The notes under the pieces: model-generated
Database searches by the model: none
Told to the model about the DNA's origin: nothing
What the model saw: the letters and a program-made list of their open reading frames with translations, nothing else
Made by a program: the position numbers and the translations under genes
NCBI GenBank assembly: GCA_026686845.1
Contig: JAIVEN010000012.1
Span: 23,934,501 to 23,998,500 of the forward strand
Source of the DNA: Adenanthera pavonina
Lineage: Eukaryota; Streptophyta; Magnoliopsida; Fabales; Fabaceae
Length of the DNA: 64,000 nt
Reading direction: 5' to 3'
Shown here: positions 13,048 to 24,890 of the stretch, one piece after another
How positions within the stretch are numbered: the first letter of the stretch is position 1
How the letters are laid out: every line of letters begins with the position of its first letter

Positions 13048-14534
13048 TGATGTGTCCATTTTATACACATAAAATACCCACATTTAAGCTCTAAATTATA
13101 TTTAAATATGTTTATATTGGTATATTTTAGCATGATTTGACATATTTTTGTATTTTATGACGTTATAGGTTCATTTGGAAGCATTCGGAGCAAAAACGTT
13201 ACAAATCGTTCATGCTGAAAAGTTGTGACACCCTTTGGTATTTTGATCATAACTCTGACATATGAGCTCCAATTGAGGTGATTTAAGATGCGTTAGAAAG
13301 CTAAGACATAGATCTAAAATTTTTATATTTGAGTTTTCCCAAATTCTAACTTTATCATGGTGAAAATCAAAATCAAAATGTCAATACGAGCTGATAACGT
13401 AACGAAGTTGAAAGCTGGAACTGTCCGTACAACAGTAACCATCCGGCGCCGGGTCAACGTGGATTTGGACGTTTTCCAGCAATTTAGAAGCACATGGTGC
13501 CGTATCAGTTAATTTTATGGTTACCCGGCGCTAGGTCATGCAACAGGGGTCCGTAAAAACACGTTTTTTTTACGTGTTTTCATGATATTTTGGGCTTTTA
13601 TGGGCTTCTCAAATTTTTCTATATAAAGATACACGATAGCAACACAACAGGGGATTCAGAAACACACTCAGAAGCCAAAGAACAAGGTTTTAAACACATC
13701 TATGAGCAACTAGGAGCATCTTATAGAGAGAGAGCAAGGGGATTCGGGGAGTATTATTGATAGATTTATTTTTCTCTAATATAACTCTGTTTTCTTATTA
13801 TTTTCACTATGATTTGGGATTTTAGTTGTGATTTAATTTCTATTTCCATGAGTAGCTAAATTTCCCAGTCGGGGGTAGGGATGTAGCCTGACTGGGATGG
13901 ATTGGATTTGTTTCTCTAGTTAAGACTCTTTGATTTGTTCTTCAAGTTATATTTAATTTATATTTTTATTATATTTATCTTTTTTGTTCGTTCATGTGGA
14001 TTTTACGCTTGATCACCATAGAATCTAATTAATGGGTAAACTTGATGGACTGAGAGGTGAAGAGTAAACCTAGATATAGAGAGATAAACATGAATAACTA
14101 ATTTAGAGATAGAATTAGGAATTCATGATGATATATGTTGTAGTTTTCAAGGTTTAATTAGAAAATTTAGTTGCGCGAGAGCAAATTGAATTCTAATTAA
14201 ATTAGGACAAATTGACCGAGAGGTAATTAGGACGCTTTAGAAACAACAATCACTATAATTATATAGAGTCTAACTAAGAAATAAAATTTAATTATCTAAT
14301 AAGGTGAATCCTGATCCCTTGACGCTTCTAAAACTGAATCGAACCTTAGACTTCATATTGTTTTCTATTTCTTTCCTTTTAAATTTGAATTATCAATTTG
14401 ATTATCAATTAATTTTTGGGATTAGAAGTTTGGACTATAAATTTACTACATCCCTTGAGTTCGACCTCTGGAATACTCCGGAGATTTTTTTTTATTACTG
14501 CGATGGACCATGTATACTTGCAGGATCCCGATCA
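13048..14534. mobile_element. Solo LTR with 5-bp TSD
   Basis: A 1,487-bp segment begins TGATG and ends GATCA (TG...CA, with matching TGAT/ATCA ends). It is flanked by direct copies of TAATA at 13,043-13,047 and 14,535-14,539. The paralogous FT-B 3' flank near 54,380-54,400 carries one uninterrupted version of the target. No internal retrotransposon domain is present, so this is a solo LTR left by LTR-LTR recombination. Its tail, with GTTCGACCTCTGG then TACTGCGATGGACC, resembles long LTRs of plant Ty3/gypsy non-chromovirus lineages. That lineage call is inference. Confidence 0.85.
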
Positions 14535-14657
14535 TAATACAAATAAAAAGTTATTAATAAAATCAATAATATATGTACCAATCTAAATATGCAATTTGTA
14601 TATAATATACATAATATATACTCTTGTGTTTTTAGTGTTCGTAATGCATAATATGTA

Positions 14658-15030
14658 TAGCAAATATGTACAAATAGGTATACGTAACTATCATCATATC
14701 ACACAAAGATGAACAATTGATTCGACTTTTATCATGAGAGAAGATAAAAAGAAGTATTCTGGTTGTCTTTCGATGACTGGAACGAATTATATTCATGACA
14801 GAGAAGGTGGGGGGGTGTCAGGGCTCAGGGTCACTATGGCAATAGCAAATATGTACAAATAGGTATACGTAACTATCATCATATCACACGAAGATGAACA
14901 ATTGATTCGACTTTTATCATGAGAGTAGATAAAAAGAAGTATTCTGGTTGTCTTTCGATGACTGGAACGAATTATATTCATGACAGAGAAGGTTGGGGGG
15001 GTGTTGGTCGCCACTCAGGGTCACTATAGC
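14658..15030. repeat. Two-copy tandem duplication, period 185 bp
   Basis: The unit beginning AGCAAATATGTACAAATAGG starts at 14,659 and again at 14,844. Both copies run through ATCATGAGAG, the TTCTGGTTGTCTTTCGATGA segment and a G-run to CAGGGTCACTAT. The copies are nearly identical, so the duplication is recent. A single version lies 3' of FT-B near 54,560-54,740, so this is a duplication of FT 3' flank. Confidence 0.8.
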
Positions 15031-15175
15031 AATAGCATCTTAATGCGAAAGTAATAAAGGTTTTCACTGGCTAGCATATATTTGAGAGATACTCTTAATG
15101 TATGATCAAAGAAAATATAATAAAAACTAAGAAATATTTTTTCTGAATTTAAGTTTTTAACTTAAATTAATTCCT

Positions 15176-15455
15176 AATCCTTTGTTTGATTTGCAGGGTT
15201 TTGGAGGGGAGGGTCATGTCCCCTGATTTGGTTCAGGAAAAAAAATTTTAAAAATTTCGTCACATTTAGTTTAGAAAAAATGTAAGGTTCGGGGTAGCCT
15301 CCCCTTCCCTCTTCTCTATTCCTTTAAAAAATGAGGGATTTTGGAATGAAGTGTTGTAGATAAAATTTATTGAGACAAAATTAACCTTATTAAAAATTCA
15401 AATTCTCAAATTGCTCTGAAAATCCCTCCCTCCAATCAAACCAAACAAGAGACCT
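15176..15455. mobile_element. MITE-like element with imperfect TIRs
   Basis: The left end, CTTTGTTTGATTTG then GGAGGGGAGGG, is mirrored at the right end, whose reverse complement reads CTCTTGTTTGGTTTGATTGG then AGGGAGGG. It is about 280 bp, with no coding potential. The ends fit a hAT- or PIF-like MITE. I could not confirm a target duplication. Confidence 0.45.
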
Positions 15456-15776
15456 TCCGCTTCTCTTCCATCCTTGAAATGAGTCATATTACTTATGGTT
15501 TGTAAATTGTTTGCAGCTTCTTATAATTTTCATAGATATATTGATGATTTGCACATAGTATGAAATAAGGCAAACTATTGACTTATAAATAATATGACTT
15601 TCAATAGCTATCATAGATATATTGATTGGTGAAGGTGAGAACCATACCTGATGTAAGGTCGTCAAATACACATTACTAAAGAAAGAGTATGTGGTTTTGA
15701 AAATGTGTTTCTAAACTTATAGTTGAGATTCTCTCTCTTCTTTTCTTTTCTTTCTTAAATTTGTCAACAGGCATAC

Positions 15777-15972
15777 TTTATTAAGGATCTGAGTGTGGTT
15801 AGAGAAAATATGAATAGGCCAAAAGAATTCTTCACATTAACTATTAACCAATATACAATATTTATAACGAGTGGTTATGAGTTGTACATATGACACATGT
15901 TACACTAGCTGGTAAAACTAACTTACTTTAGCTACAACTATCCTCGGTTACTCTTAAACTAATTCTCTATCA
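15777..15972 (-). repeat. 3' LTR of the minus-strand copia element
   Basis: Matches 20,182-20,375 over its whole length, sharing for example GAATTCTTCACATTAACTAT. The minus strand begins TGATAGAGAA directly after a purine-rich tract. Confidence 0.8.
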
Positions 15973-18900
15973 TTCCCCCTCAATTTGAGGGGTCTCTCTA
16001 ATACCAAGACTCTTCTTAAATACATCAAATAGAGAACTGGAGAGTGGTTTAGTTAGTCCATCTGCAACTTGACTTGTTGATGGTATATAGTGCACTTGGA
16101 TTTCCTTCTTGATTGCTCGCTCTCTTACAAAATGAAGATCAAGTTCTAAATGTTTAGTCCTTGCATGTAAAACTGGATTTACTGTCATCAATACTACCCC
16201 TTGATTATCATAGAGAACCTATGGTACATGTGCAGGTCTAACCTATAGCTCACTTAATAATGATTTTATCTAGAGAACTTCAACTACTACTGAAGCCATA
16301 CTCCTGTATTATGCTTCAGTACTGGAATGTGCTACTGTGATTTGTTTCTTAGATGACCACAATACTAGATTCTCGCCAAAGAATACATAGTGTCCAAACG
16401 TGCTTCTCCTATCATTGCAATTAGTAGCCCAATTAGCATCATAGTATGCCATAAGAGACTAGTCCTTGAAAGGTCTAAGACATAGCCCCTATGTAGTAGT
16501 GCAAGCCAAGTATCTTAGAATACACTTTACTGCCCTCTAGTGCTCAAACAATGGATTTTACATGAATTGACAGACCTTATTAATAGCAAAGTTGATTTTA
16601 GGTTTGGTGATGGTTGCATATTGTAGTGCCCTAATAGTAGAACGATATAGAGAAACATCATTCAAGAGAGAGGATCCTTCTTTAAAAGTTTAAGACCTAA
16701 AGTCATTGGTGTCTTTACACCTTTCGCATTGGACACTCTTGTCTTCTTGAGAAGGTCTCTGATATATTTAGCTTGGGAGAGAAACAAACTTCCATCATTC
16801 CATTTTATTACCTCAATCCCAAGAAAGTAGCTAAAATTTCCAAGGTCTTTGAGAGAAAATTCATGATTCAATGCTGTAATAACTGCTGAAATATTATGAG
16901 AGGACGTACCAGTAATAATGATGTCATCTACATAGACAAGGACATATAATATTTCAAACTGCTTGATCCTTGTAAAGAGAGATTGATTACACTTGCTGCT
17001 AGTGAAGCCAAGTATGAGCAGTGTAGCTATAAGTCTCTCAAACCAAGCACGTGGTACTTGTTTGAGCCCATAAAGAGCTTTATGAAGCTTACAAACAAGT
17101 GCTTGGTTGCCATGTTCATACCCTTGTGGCTGTTGCATATATACCTCCTCTTGTAAAATGCCATTAAGGAAGGCATTATTGACATCAATCTGCCTCAAAG
17201 TCTAATTCTGAGAAAACAACAATGGAAAGAATAATACAAATTGTCACAAGCTTCACCACAGGGCTGAAAGTCTCAGTAAAGTCAAATACCTCACATTGAA
17301 TGAAACCTTTAGCCACAAGATGAGCTTTGTATCTTGCCACACTTCCATCTGGGTTCCTCTTGATTTTAAAACCCCATTTTTAGCCAATTGCGTTTCTATT
17401 GGTAGGTAACTCAACTAAATGCTTGGTCTTGTTCTTCATTAGAGTTGTATATTCCTCATTTATAACCTTTTTCCATTCTAGTGAAGTCAATGCTTCAGAC
17501 ACAGATGCATGTTCAGTCTCCACAAGATAACCCTTTGGTTTGAAGATACCATGCATAAAATGGGTTACCATTCTGTTTGGAGGAAGAACTGGGGAGGGTA
17601 TAGGTGCTATATTAGAATTATTAGAGTCTAAGGCCAAAGTATCTGCACTATCACCATGACCTGCAATAGAGGCACCAAAACCACTACTTGAAGTAGTAGA
17701 GTTGTTAGTAGAATTGCACTGGTGTGTGTGTGTGTGTGTGTATGCAGTTTAGGTGGTGTGACTGAAGGAAGAAAGAGTTTCGAAGGGGAGGAGAACACCG
17801 GTATAGGGGTTTTGGGTAAGGGAACTCAACCTTAATAAAGATCACATCCCTTCAGACATACATTTAGCCATGAGGATCCTAACATTTATACCCCTTATGT
17901 GAAGTAACATATCCAACAAAAGTACATTCAACAGATCTAAAATCCATCTTATGCTTGTTGTAAGGCCTAGGGTGAGGGAAACAGGAGTAGCCAAAGGCTT
18001 TGAGATGTTGATAGTAAGGAACCTTAGCATAGCGATGCTAAAAAGGAGAAATACCTCCTAGAGTGGGAGTAGGTAGCCTGTTGATGAGATAAACAGCAGT
18101 GTGAAAAGTTTCTACCTATAGAGAAAACGACAAAGAGTCATTAGCAAGAAGAGTGAGCCCTATTTCTGCAATGGTTCTATGCTTTCATTCGGCAACACTA
18201 TTCTGAACATGAGTGTAGGGGTAACTTAGTCTATGAGTAATCCCATTTTCCTTAAGAAACTTGCCAATTTTGAGAAATTTAGAATGAGCATCGGATTGGA
18301 CAGCTTTAATTTTATAGTTTAGCTGTAGCTCAATCATCTTTTTAAAAGAAATAAATGTTAAGCCTCTAACTTAGCATGTAAAGGGTAAAACTATGTATAT
18401 CTTGTACAAGCATCTGTAAAGTGAATATAGTAAGTATAGCCTTCAAGGGATATGTATGGAGTAGGGCCCCAAATGTCAGTATGGATAAGGTCTAGTGGTT
18501 TATCATATTTAGTTTGGGACATAGGGAAGGGTTGTTTATGTGATTTGCCAAAACAACAGGACTTGTAGAAATCAAAAGGAGTTTTCTTATTATTGGAAAC
18601 ATTACAATGTTTCATGATTTGGGATACAATAGGAGCAGATGTGTGGCCCAATCTATTGTGCCATAGTCTAAAATTGGAACAAGAATTGGAATTATCAAAT
18701 GAATGAGAAGTACAAGGTAAAACTGTAGACATGTTATTCTGAGGAAAAGTACTAGCTGAATTAGAAACAGATTGTAAGTTGTGTGAAACAAAGGTTGAAG
18801 AATCCTATGTCATTGTTGTGACTAAGGCAGAGGAATGCTTGTGTTATTGAGCATGAATAAGCTGGTTGATGGCTTGACAGATAGGATAGAGACTAGTCTT

Positions 18901-20152
18901 TATGTAGCATTTGCGTATGAGGGTATTAGTTTCCAAATCCTTGATAATACACATATTAGAAAAGAAGGCAATTAGTATATTATTATCAATGCAGAGTCTA
19001 TAGATACTTAAAATATTTCTGGTCATAGGAGGCACACGTAGAATATCTTTGAGTTTTAGTGTGTGTTTTGTACAATTTAGCATGGAATTTCTAGTGTATT
19101 TACCAATAGATTAGCACTATCACCAATAAGAACTAAGGTCGACACATTTTTACCTGGCTTTTCTACTATCTTCTGAGCATCATTCGTAACATGGCTTATT
19201 GCTCCAGAGTCCAGGTACCAGTCTGGATCCATGATATCTTCAGTTGTTCTTGAATCTCTTGTCATTCACCGATATGGCTTTGAAGCTTTCATCAAAGCGA
19301 TACCAACAATTGACAACAGAATTGCCTTTCTTGCGACAGATATCTCAGGACCTTTAGGAACTTTAGAAGTAGTGCTCGAGGCTAATGGTCCTGAGCCAGA
19401 TTAACAAGATCTTGAAGGCTCTTCCTCGACCTCGATTTCTACCACCATGACCTCATTCTCCTCAATTATAACAAGTTTGAATTAGATTTGCAATTGAGAC
19501 ATCGTCCTTGTGGTGCTTTTCAATTGACGCTTCTTGGGCAAGAATCAAAGATTCAATTTCATCCACTATATAAGGTTCACTTTGTGTTGTTATAGCAGTG
19601 ATCAACAGATCATATTCATCCTATAAACCCTCGAAAATGTGTTCAAAGTAATAAGATTTAGAAATTGGATGTCCTATCACAGCTAGGGCATCGATGATAC
19701 CTTTAATCTTCAGCAAATACTCATTGGTGAAAAGATTTCCCTTCTTGGTGGTTTTGAGTTGAGTCTTGAGTTGTCGAACCTTTGCTTTCATTTATGCAGC
19801 AAAGTGAGTTTATACCTTCTCCCAGATCTGAGCTATAGATATTGAACAAGACATCTGGGATATAAGAAGTTGGTCCTACCTTTGCCAGTCAAGGTACTCA
19901 AGATTAACAATAAATCCTTCTTCGGCTCCCTCACTAGCTAGGTATTTTGTAGGTGGCTTCATATTCTTGTCAATGAAGCATTGAAGATCGTGCCCATGTA
20001 TTGCCGTGCCAATCTAGTGCTTTTAGAGGAGATAGTTGTGCTCCTCAAGCTTCACCAAAATGAGGTGTGAAAGTCACCACATCTTTCCTCTGCAGATTCT
20101 GAGCATCAGTTGCTTGAGAAGAGTGTGAGGATTGAGAAGATTTTGCCATGGC
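15973..20152 (-). pseudogene. Degenerate copia gag-pol
   Basis: Reading down the minus strand, gag starts near 20,152 (MAKSSQSSHSS). The protease region near 19,200 has a WYLDSGAISHVT motif. The integrase region (about 18,391-18,732) carries the GAG-pre-integrase signature FRLWHNRLGHTS and then LIHTDIWGP. The reverse transcriptase (16,662-17,198) has DVNNAFLNG, YGLKQVPRAW and an intact YVDDIIITG. The RNase H tail (15,970-16,191) ends QVADGLTKPL. Domain order protease-integrase-RT-RNase H is diagnostic of Ty1/copia. Stops and frameshifts separate all these pieces, so no polyprotein can be made. Confidence 0.85.
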
Positions 20153-20181
20153 TCCAAGATCTTGCCTACACTTTGATACCA

Positions 20182-20375
20182 TATAAAGGATCTAAATGAG
20201 GCTAGAGAAAATACGAATAAGCGAAAAGAATTCTTCACATTAACTATTAACCAGTGTGCAATATTTATAACTAGTGGTTATGAGCTATAGATATGACACA
20301 TGTCACACTAGCTAGTAAAACTAACTTACTTTAGTTACAACTATCTTCAGTTACTCTTAAACTATTTCTCTATCA
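20182..20375 (-). repeat. 5' LTR of the minus-strand copia element
   Basis: Partner of the LTR at 15,777-15,972. The FT-A upstream sequence resumes directly after it with CCTTTTGTGCCACCCTAAAA, which matches 52,340 onward. Confidence 0.8.
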
Positions 20376-21077
20376 TCCTTTTGTGCCACCCTAAAAGATG
20401 AGGTTATCAGCATATATGAAATCTCCACGTTTTGAATACAAACTCAAAAGGAATTAAAGGGTCTCCCAACAATTTCAAATTTCATATTCTCATGTTCCTT
20501 TCAGTACTTCCCAATGCCAAATTTACAGTGAATAGACATTTTTAAGAATTTAAATCACTCATATCTACTTCTAACATCAAGTGACTTTAAAAATTAATCA
20601 AAACATATTTTTAGGGACAAATAATCTTTCTATTTTAATAAATTATACAAAAAGAGGTAAAGCTAGTACGGATTCTACCAAGTTAAGTCTTGCATTCTAA
20701 GAGTAAACAAATGAAAGATTGATTCAAATACTTTAACCATTTGTGTGTGTGTGTGTGATGTTAAAAGATTATTCTGATGTAGGATGAATAACAGATGCTA
20801 ACAAGAACAAGTCCTTGTCAGGGTAGATATTTACCTTGAGTGCGAGATTGATTGGGATTCTAGAAAGACTAAGAAAATGACACCCAATGTCAACGGGAAG
20901 AGATTCTCTCTAAATCAACAATTTTCTTTTCATGTAGAAAGAAGATCGTCATCACCATCTAGAGAATCCAAGGACAGTTGAGAGTTTAGGTATATCTAAA
21001 GTCACAAACACAAACAATTATAAAATAGGGCTTTGCCATGCCCTCCACTAACCATACACTCAAACATCTTGTGAATC

Positions 21078-22235
21078 ATGCCTAGGGCAACAAATGTTCT
21101 TATAGTTGGACGTGTAGTTGGAGTTGTTTTGAATCCTTACAAGGTTAACTTCCATGAGGGTCATTTACAATAATAATAGAGAAATCATCAATGGCTGTGA
21201 TCTCAAACACTCCCATGTCGTTAACCCACCAACGGTTGATTTTGATGGTGGTGGTGATGAATTCAGGACCTTCTTCACTCTGGTATGTGGACAGCTTTCA
21301 ATTTATGATCACATAAAATGCTCTCTTTAATCCAAAAATTGTGATAATAAAAGAAAAAAAAAGCAATAATAAAGTTATATTTTTTAACTATGCATAGATG
21401 CAGATTATGGTGGGTCCTGATGCACCTAGCCCTAGTGACCCAAGTTTGATAGAGTACTTGCATTGGTGAGTGCCCCTCTGTCTCTTTTTTGTTCTTCTTA
21501 TGCTTATATATATACCTGTTATAAAGAGTAGCTTAGCTTTTGCTCACTCAATTTCAGTTCTTTTTGTTCAATTTTTTTTTTTGGTGATATTTTATATTCT
21601 ACAACTGTATGTGCAGTTTCCTCAATAATTCATTAACCATACATCTTGTGATATTTTATATTCAGATAAATTTTAACAAAAAAAAGGTATGAATATTAAG
21701 AGAATATAATTCACTCATGAGAGGCCATTTTCAATTTGTTAATCTTGATTTATAAACTTAATTGTTGACTGCTTTGAGTTATCTCACTTTTTTGTGCTTC
21801 ATTGATATGGATACGCTTGCAGTTTAGTGACCGATATCCCAGCATGCTTGGGCCTAGGCTACGGTAACTATATACCTATTCTTTTCCACCTTTTTCCTCT
21901 CCATTTACCCCTACAAATCAATTTCTTCATGAACATAATTAACGCTACAAAATTAAGTCGGTATTAATTTCATGATATATATATATATATATATATTTGT
22001 AAATATGGGAGAGGAGGTTGTAAGCTACAAGAGTCCCAGGCCAACAATGGGGATCCATCGTTATGTGTTTGTATTGTTTCGTCAACAAATGGGACGACAA
22101 GGCATAGATACTCCTGGATGGCGTCAAAATTTTAACACTCGAGACTTCGCTGAGCTTTATAGCCTTGGACCTCCTGTTGCTGCTATTTTCTTCACCTGCC
22201 TACGAGAATCTGTTGATGGTGGAAGAAGACGATGA
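21078..22235 (+). pseudogene. FT-like gene copy A, disrupted
   Basis: This has the four-exon layout of FLOWERING LOCUS T, a phosphatidylethanolamine-binding-family protein that acts as a mobile flowering signal. Exons: 21,078-21,282, 21,404-21,465 (62 nt), 21,823-21,863 (41 nt) and about 22,009-22,235. Recognisable pieces are MPRAT, VGRVVGVVLNP, PDAPSPSDPSLIEYLH, LVTDIPACLGLGYG and GWRQNFNTRDFAELYSLG. Three lesions are visible. Two bases are missing in exon 1 just after the codons for NP (near 21,138), shifting the frame. The tryptophan split across the exon 2/3 junction reads as cysteine. The exon 4 acceptor AG is GG at 22,007-22,008. An (AT)n run lies just upstream of exon 4. Unlike FT-B it keeps the N-terminal GRVV segment. 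I infer a non-functional paralogue of FT-B. Confidence 0.85.
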
Positions 22236-22884
22236 TGATATATATATATAAATATTAGGATAATAGTATATATAGTTTTATAAGAATAAAGCAAAGATCT
22301 GGTTTTGATCAGATCAATCTACTTTAGACGTCATTACCTCACTGCTGTACCTACAAATAAAAAGTTGTTAATGAAACCAAGTATGTACGAATTTGGATAT
22401 GCAATATGAATATATAATATGATACACAGTAAACTTGTGTTTTTAGTGCTTGAGATTTGGTTTTGTTTACAAATTTCCTTAGCTCCATTTGTTTCCTGAC
22501 CCTTTGTTTGGTCAAAACAGCAGTGGCGCACGGCTCCACATCCCTACGCTGTGGCGCCATAGAGAAGATTTGTCTCCATTAATTATTTTTCTTGTCTTCG
22601 ATCTAACCATAGTTCAAAGTTTTTCAATCATGTCTAGCCCTATTTTCTAAGTCCTTCCTCTTATTTCTCACCTTGATGTCTCCTTTCGAGAGAATGGTCC
22701 TTCTATGTATTCCTATCACTTTATTCTTTTGAGAAATTAATTTACCTCTACAATAAGAAAATTTCTAACTGTATCACTCCATGGTAATCTATGCAAGCCC
22801 CCATGAGCGAAAACAATGACATAGCTCATGGAAATTAAGCTATATAATTGGGTGTGTCCTATGCTCAAAGTGATTAGATCAATC

Positions 22885-23512
22885 ATGTTTAGGGAAATAA
22901 ATGGTTTGCAGATGGGGGTGTGTTTGGAGATGTTTTGGATCTTTTTACAAGGTCAATCTCCATGAGAGTGATTTTTACAGTAATCATATGAAAGTCACAA
23001 ATCCAAACCCTACCATGTCGCTAATCCACCCAGAGTTGATACTGGTGGTGATAAATGCATGGGGTGTCTCATGCCACATGTAGCAAAATTAATATTTTTT
23101 ATTTTTTAAAATTTAAAAATTATGGATGATAAAATTATGTTTCCAAGAAATTAATGCACATGCATTTGTGCTGTTTTCATTTTCTTAATGCATTTTTCTT
23201 TGTTATGTGTATAACTATATGATTGCAGTATAACTATAGAGATCAATCTAGTTTTTACTTAATATTAGAAGGATAATAGCTGCACACATATATAATTGCA
23301 TGACTTTGTGAAGCATATATTTTCATGTATAAATTTTTTTTGAGAAATTAAAAGAAATTAATTTCCTGCCATGGCAGGAACTTCGGTGGTGATGACCTCA
23401 GGACCCTTTTCAGTCTGGTATCTCCATCTATACAATTAACTATGTAAGCAGATTATGGTGGAGCCATGCACCCAGCCCAAGTGACTTGAGACTTGAGAGA
23501 GTACTTGTAATG
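22885..23512 (+). pseudogene. FT-like fragment C (exons 1-2 only)
   Basis: The exon 1 start at 22,885 and codons matching GDVLDLFTRSISMRVIF are recognisable from 22,918. Exon 1 is split by an insertion between 23,052 and 23,385. Its last part, DDLRTLFSL, follows at 23,391-23,417. Exon 2 lies at 23,452-23,512, frameshifted but clearly related to VDPDAPSP...REYLHW. The intervening intron is only 34 bp (23,418-23,451), too short for normal splicing, against 122 bp in FT-B. Exons 3 and 4 are absent. It corresponds by position to fragment E in block copy 2. Confidence 0.8.
23053..23393. mobile_element. Insertion of about 332 bp in FT fragment C with 9-bp flanking repeat
   Basis: GGTGGTGAT occurs at 23,044-23,052 and again at 23,385-23,393, exactly where exon 1 is interrupted. 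The 332 bp between them has no FT similarity. A perfect 14-bp palindrome, CCTGCCATGGCAGG, lies at 23,364-23,377. A 9-bp duplication suggests a Mutator-like MITE, but clear terminal inverted repeats are not evident. Exon 1 of this family is itself rich in GGT GAT codons, so part of the match could be native. Confidence 0.5.
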
Positions 23513-23715
23513 GTGAGTTTTCCCTTAATTATTATTTTGTCAACTTGTTCATATATGTATGTGTGCAGAGTAGTTTAACATTTTTTTTTTGACTGACACC
23601 AAATAAAAAAACTACTTAATGTGAGTGGTACCCAAAATGATAAAATATTCTATTTATTTACATTTATACACACACTTTTCGCCCATATATATATATAGGA
23701 ATTAAACTTCAATTG
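23386..23715 (+). repeat. Direct repeat, copy 1 (FT fragment C tail)
   Basis: About 330 bp running from the exon 1 tail through exon 2 and into the following intron, to ATAGGAATTAAACTTCA. It is almost identical to 24,767-25,100, so the pair arose by a recent local duplication. Confidence 0.85.
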
Positions 23716-24762
23716 TAATTAATCTCGTTGGCCAAAAAACAGTGTTTAATTTCTTTCTCAAGGGTCTTTTAACCTCTTTTAATTGTAGAGGCCAAAACTG
23801 GCATTTCACCTAATCCCGGAAATGAAAAGATGTATCGTATGTGCAGCCGGCAGCCCCATATATCGAACTAAAGACAAGCTGTGACTAATACGGAATCTAA
23901 AATGAGTTATATTAGTTAATAAAAAAATAGTGGTTTTTATATATTTTAATTCAATTTACATCTATATATTGATTTTATTACAGCTTAAAAAGGAACAAAT
24001 AGGGCTCTAATGGTCGGATATCATTCTTTGCTCATGTTTTCTTCATTGATGCTCTCACATAACAAAAATAAATACTAGGATGGCGTCTGCTACAATTATT
24101 ATTGGAAAAGAATTTGTTTGTTATAAAAAATAAAATATATAATAGTTATCATTATTATTACAATTTCAAAAAATGCTTTTTGAATTTATGAAATTAATTT
24201 TTTATCCTATTTTTATTTCATTTTATTTCACATCTCAAACAACCCCCAAAATCTCAATCTCAATTCTTATTCAGATGGCCAAAGTTTACTAGCAGTGTAA
24301 TACTACTTCCCTGCAAGTAATAGAGAATCGGATGAAATTAACGCCCTCTTATTTTTTTTATAACTCCTTTAAAATAACGCACTAAGGAAGGTCTAACTTT
24401 CAGATTTGCATTTTTTTTTAATATGGATTTAGACATGGATACATGATGGGAACTTGGAAGACGAAAGACTTAATATATAATGGTGAAATAACGTTCCCTA
24501 ATCAGGCATCTCCTTCAATTTGTCACTCTTTTTTCCCCCTTTTAATCTTTTTTGGCCAACACCAGAAAATATGTTTTACCTTTTAATCAAAACGTATAAA
24601 CCTCACAGTTATATAAACATTGTCATGCTAACATACAAATAATTTTGTTCACAGTATGGCAGTATTCTAAACAGCAGAACTAAATTAAATTGCATATGGT
24701 TGTGATGTTAATAATAATACCCTGTTAAATTGAGTCAGTTTTTTCGGGTGTGAAATCGTAGT
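23716..24762. other. No supported gene; between duplicated FT fragments
   Basis: AT-rich sequence with no recognisable exon, TIR or coding signature. It separates the two copies of the C/D repeat. Confidence 0.4.
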
Positions 24763-24890
24763 AGTTGTGATGACCTCAGAGCCTTTTTCAGTCTGGTATC
24801 TCCATCTATACAATTAACTATGTAAGCAGATTATGGTGGAGCCATGCACCCAGCCCAAGTGACTAGTGACTTGAGAGGGTACTTGTGATG
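24763..24890 (+). pseudogene. FT-like fragment D (duplicate of C)
   Basis: Contains the tail of exon 1 (24,763-24,795, DDLR-type codons then TTTTTCAGTCTG), the same 34-bp intron remnant and exon 2 at 24,830-24,890. The reading frame is broken as in C. It belongs to a direct repeat with 23,386-23,715 and adds no coding capacity. The rest of exon 1 and exons 3-4 are absent. Confidence 0.8.

Larger units (their letters stand above)
12240..15060 (+). other. FT-like locus remnant F: promoter and 3' flank, exons deleted
   Basis: Bases 12,240-12,900 match the upstream regions of FT-A (15,470-15,740 plus 20,376-20,750) and FT-B (52,060-52,790), including CCACCCTAAAAGATGAGG and AATCAAAACATGTTTTTAGG. 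From about 12,915 the sequence matches FT 3' flank instead (compare 54,255 onward), so the region that should hold all four exons is missing. The 3' flank is split by a solo LTR and resumes after 14,540. The most economical reading is a third FT-like gene that lost its body by deletion. Confidence 0.65.
15777..20375 (-). mobile_element. Old Ty1/copia retrotransposon, minus strand
   Basis: An element of about 4.6 kb is bounded by short LTRs of about 195 bp at 15,777-15,972 and 20,182-20,375. Reading the minus strand, the left LTR is preceded by a polypurine tract (complement of CCCCCTC at 15,975-15,982). The right LTR is followed by a tRNA-iMet-type primer site, TGGTATCAAAGTG, at about 20,169-20,181. 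The paralogous site upstream of FT-B (near 52,340) lacks the element. By hand count the LTRs differ at about 20 of 190 positions, so the insertion is old. Outer LTR edges are approximate to a few bases. Confidence 0.85.

Noticed and set aside
14304..14537. 77-codon open frame in the solo LTR
   Set aside because: It lies wholly within a validated LTR and has no protein-family match.
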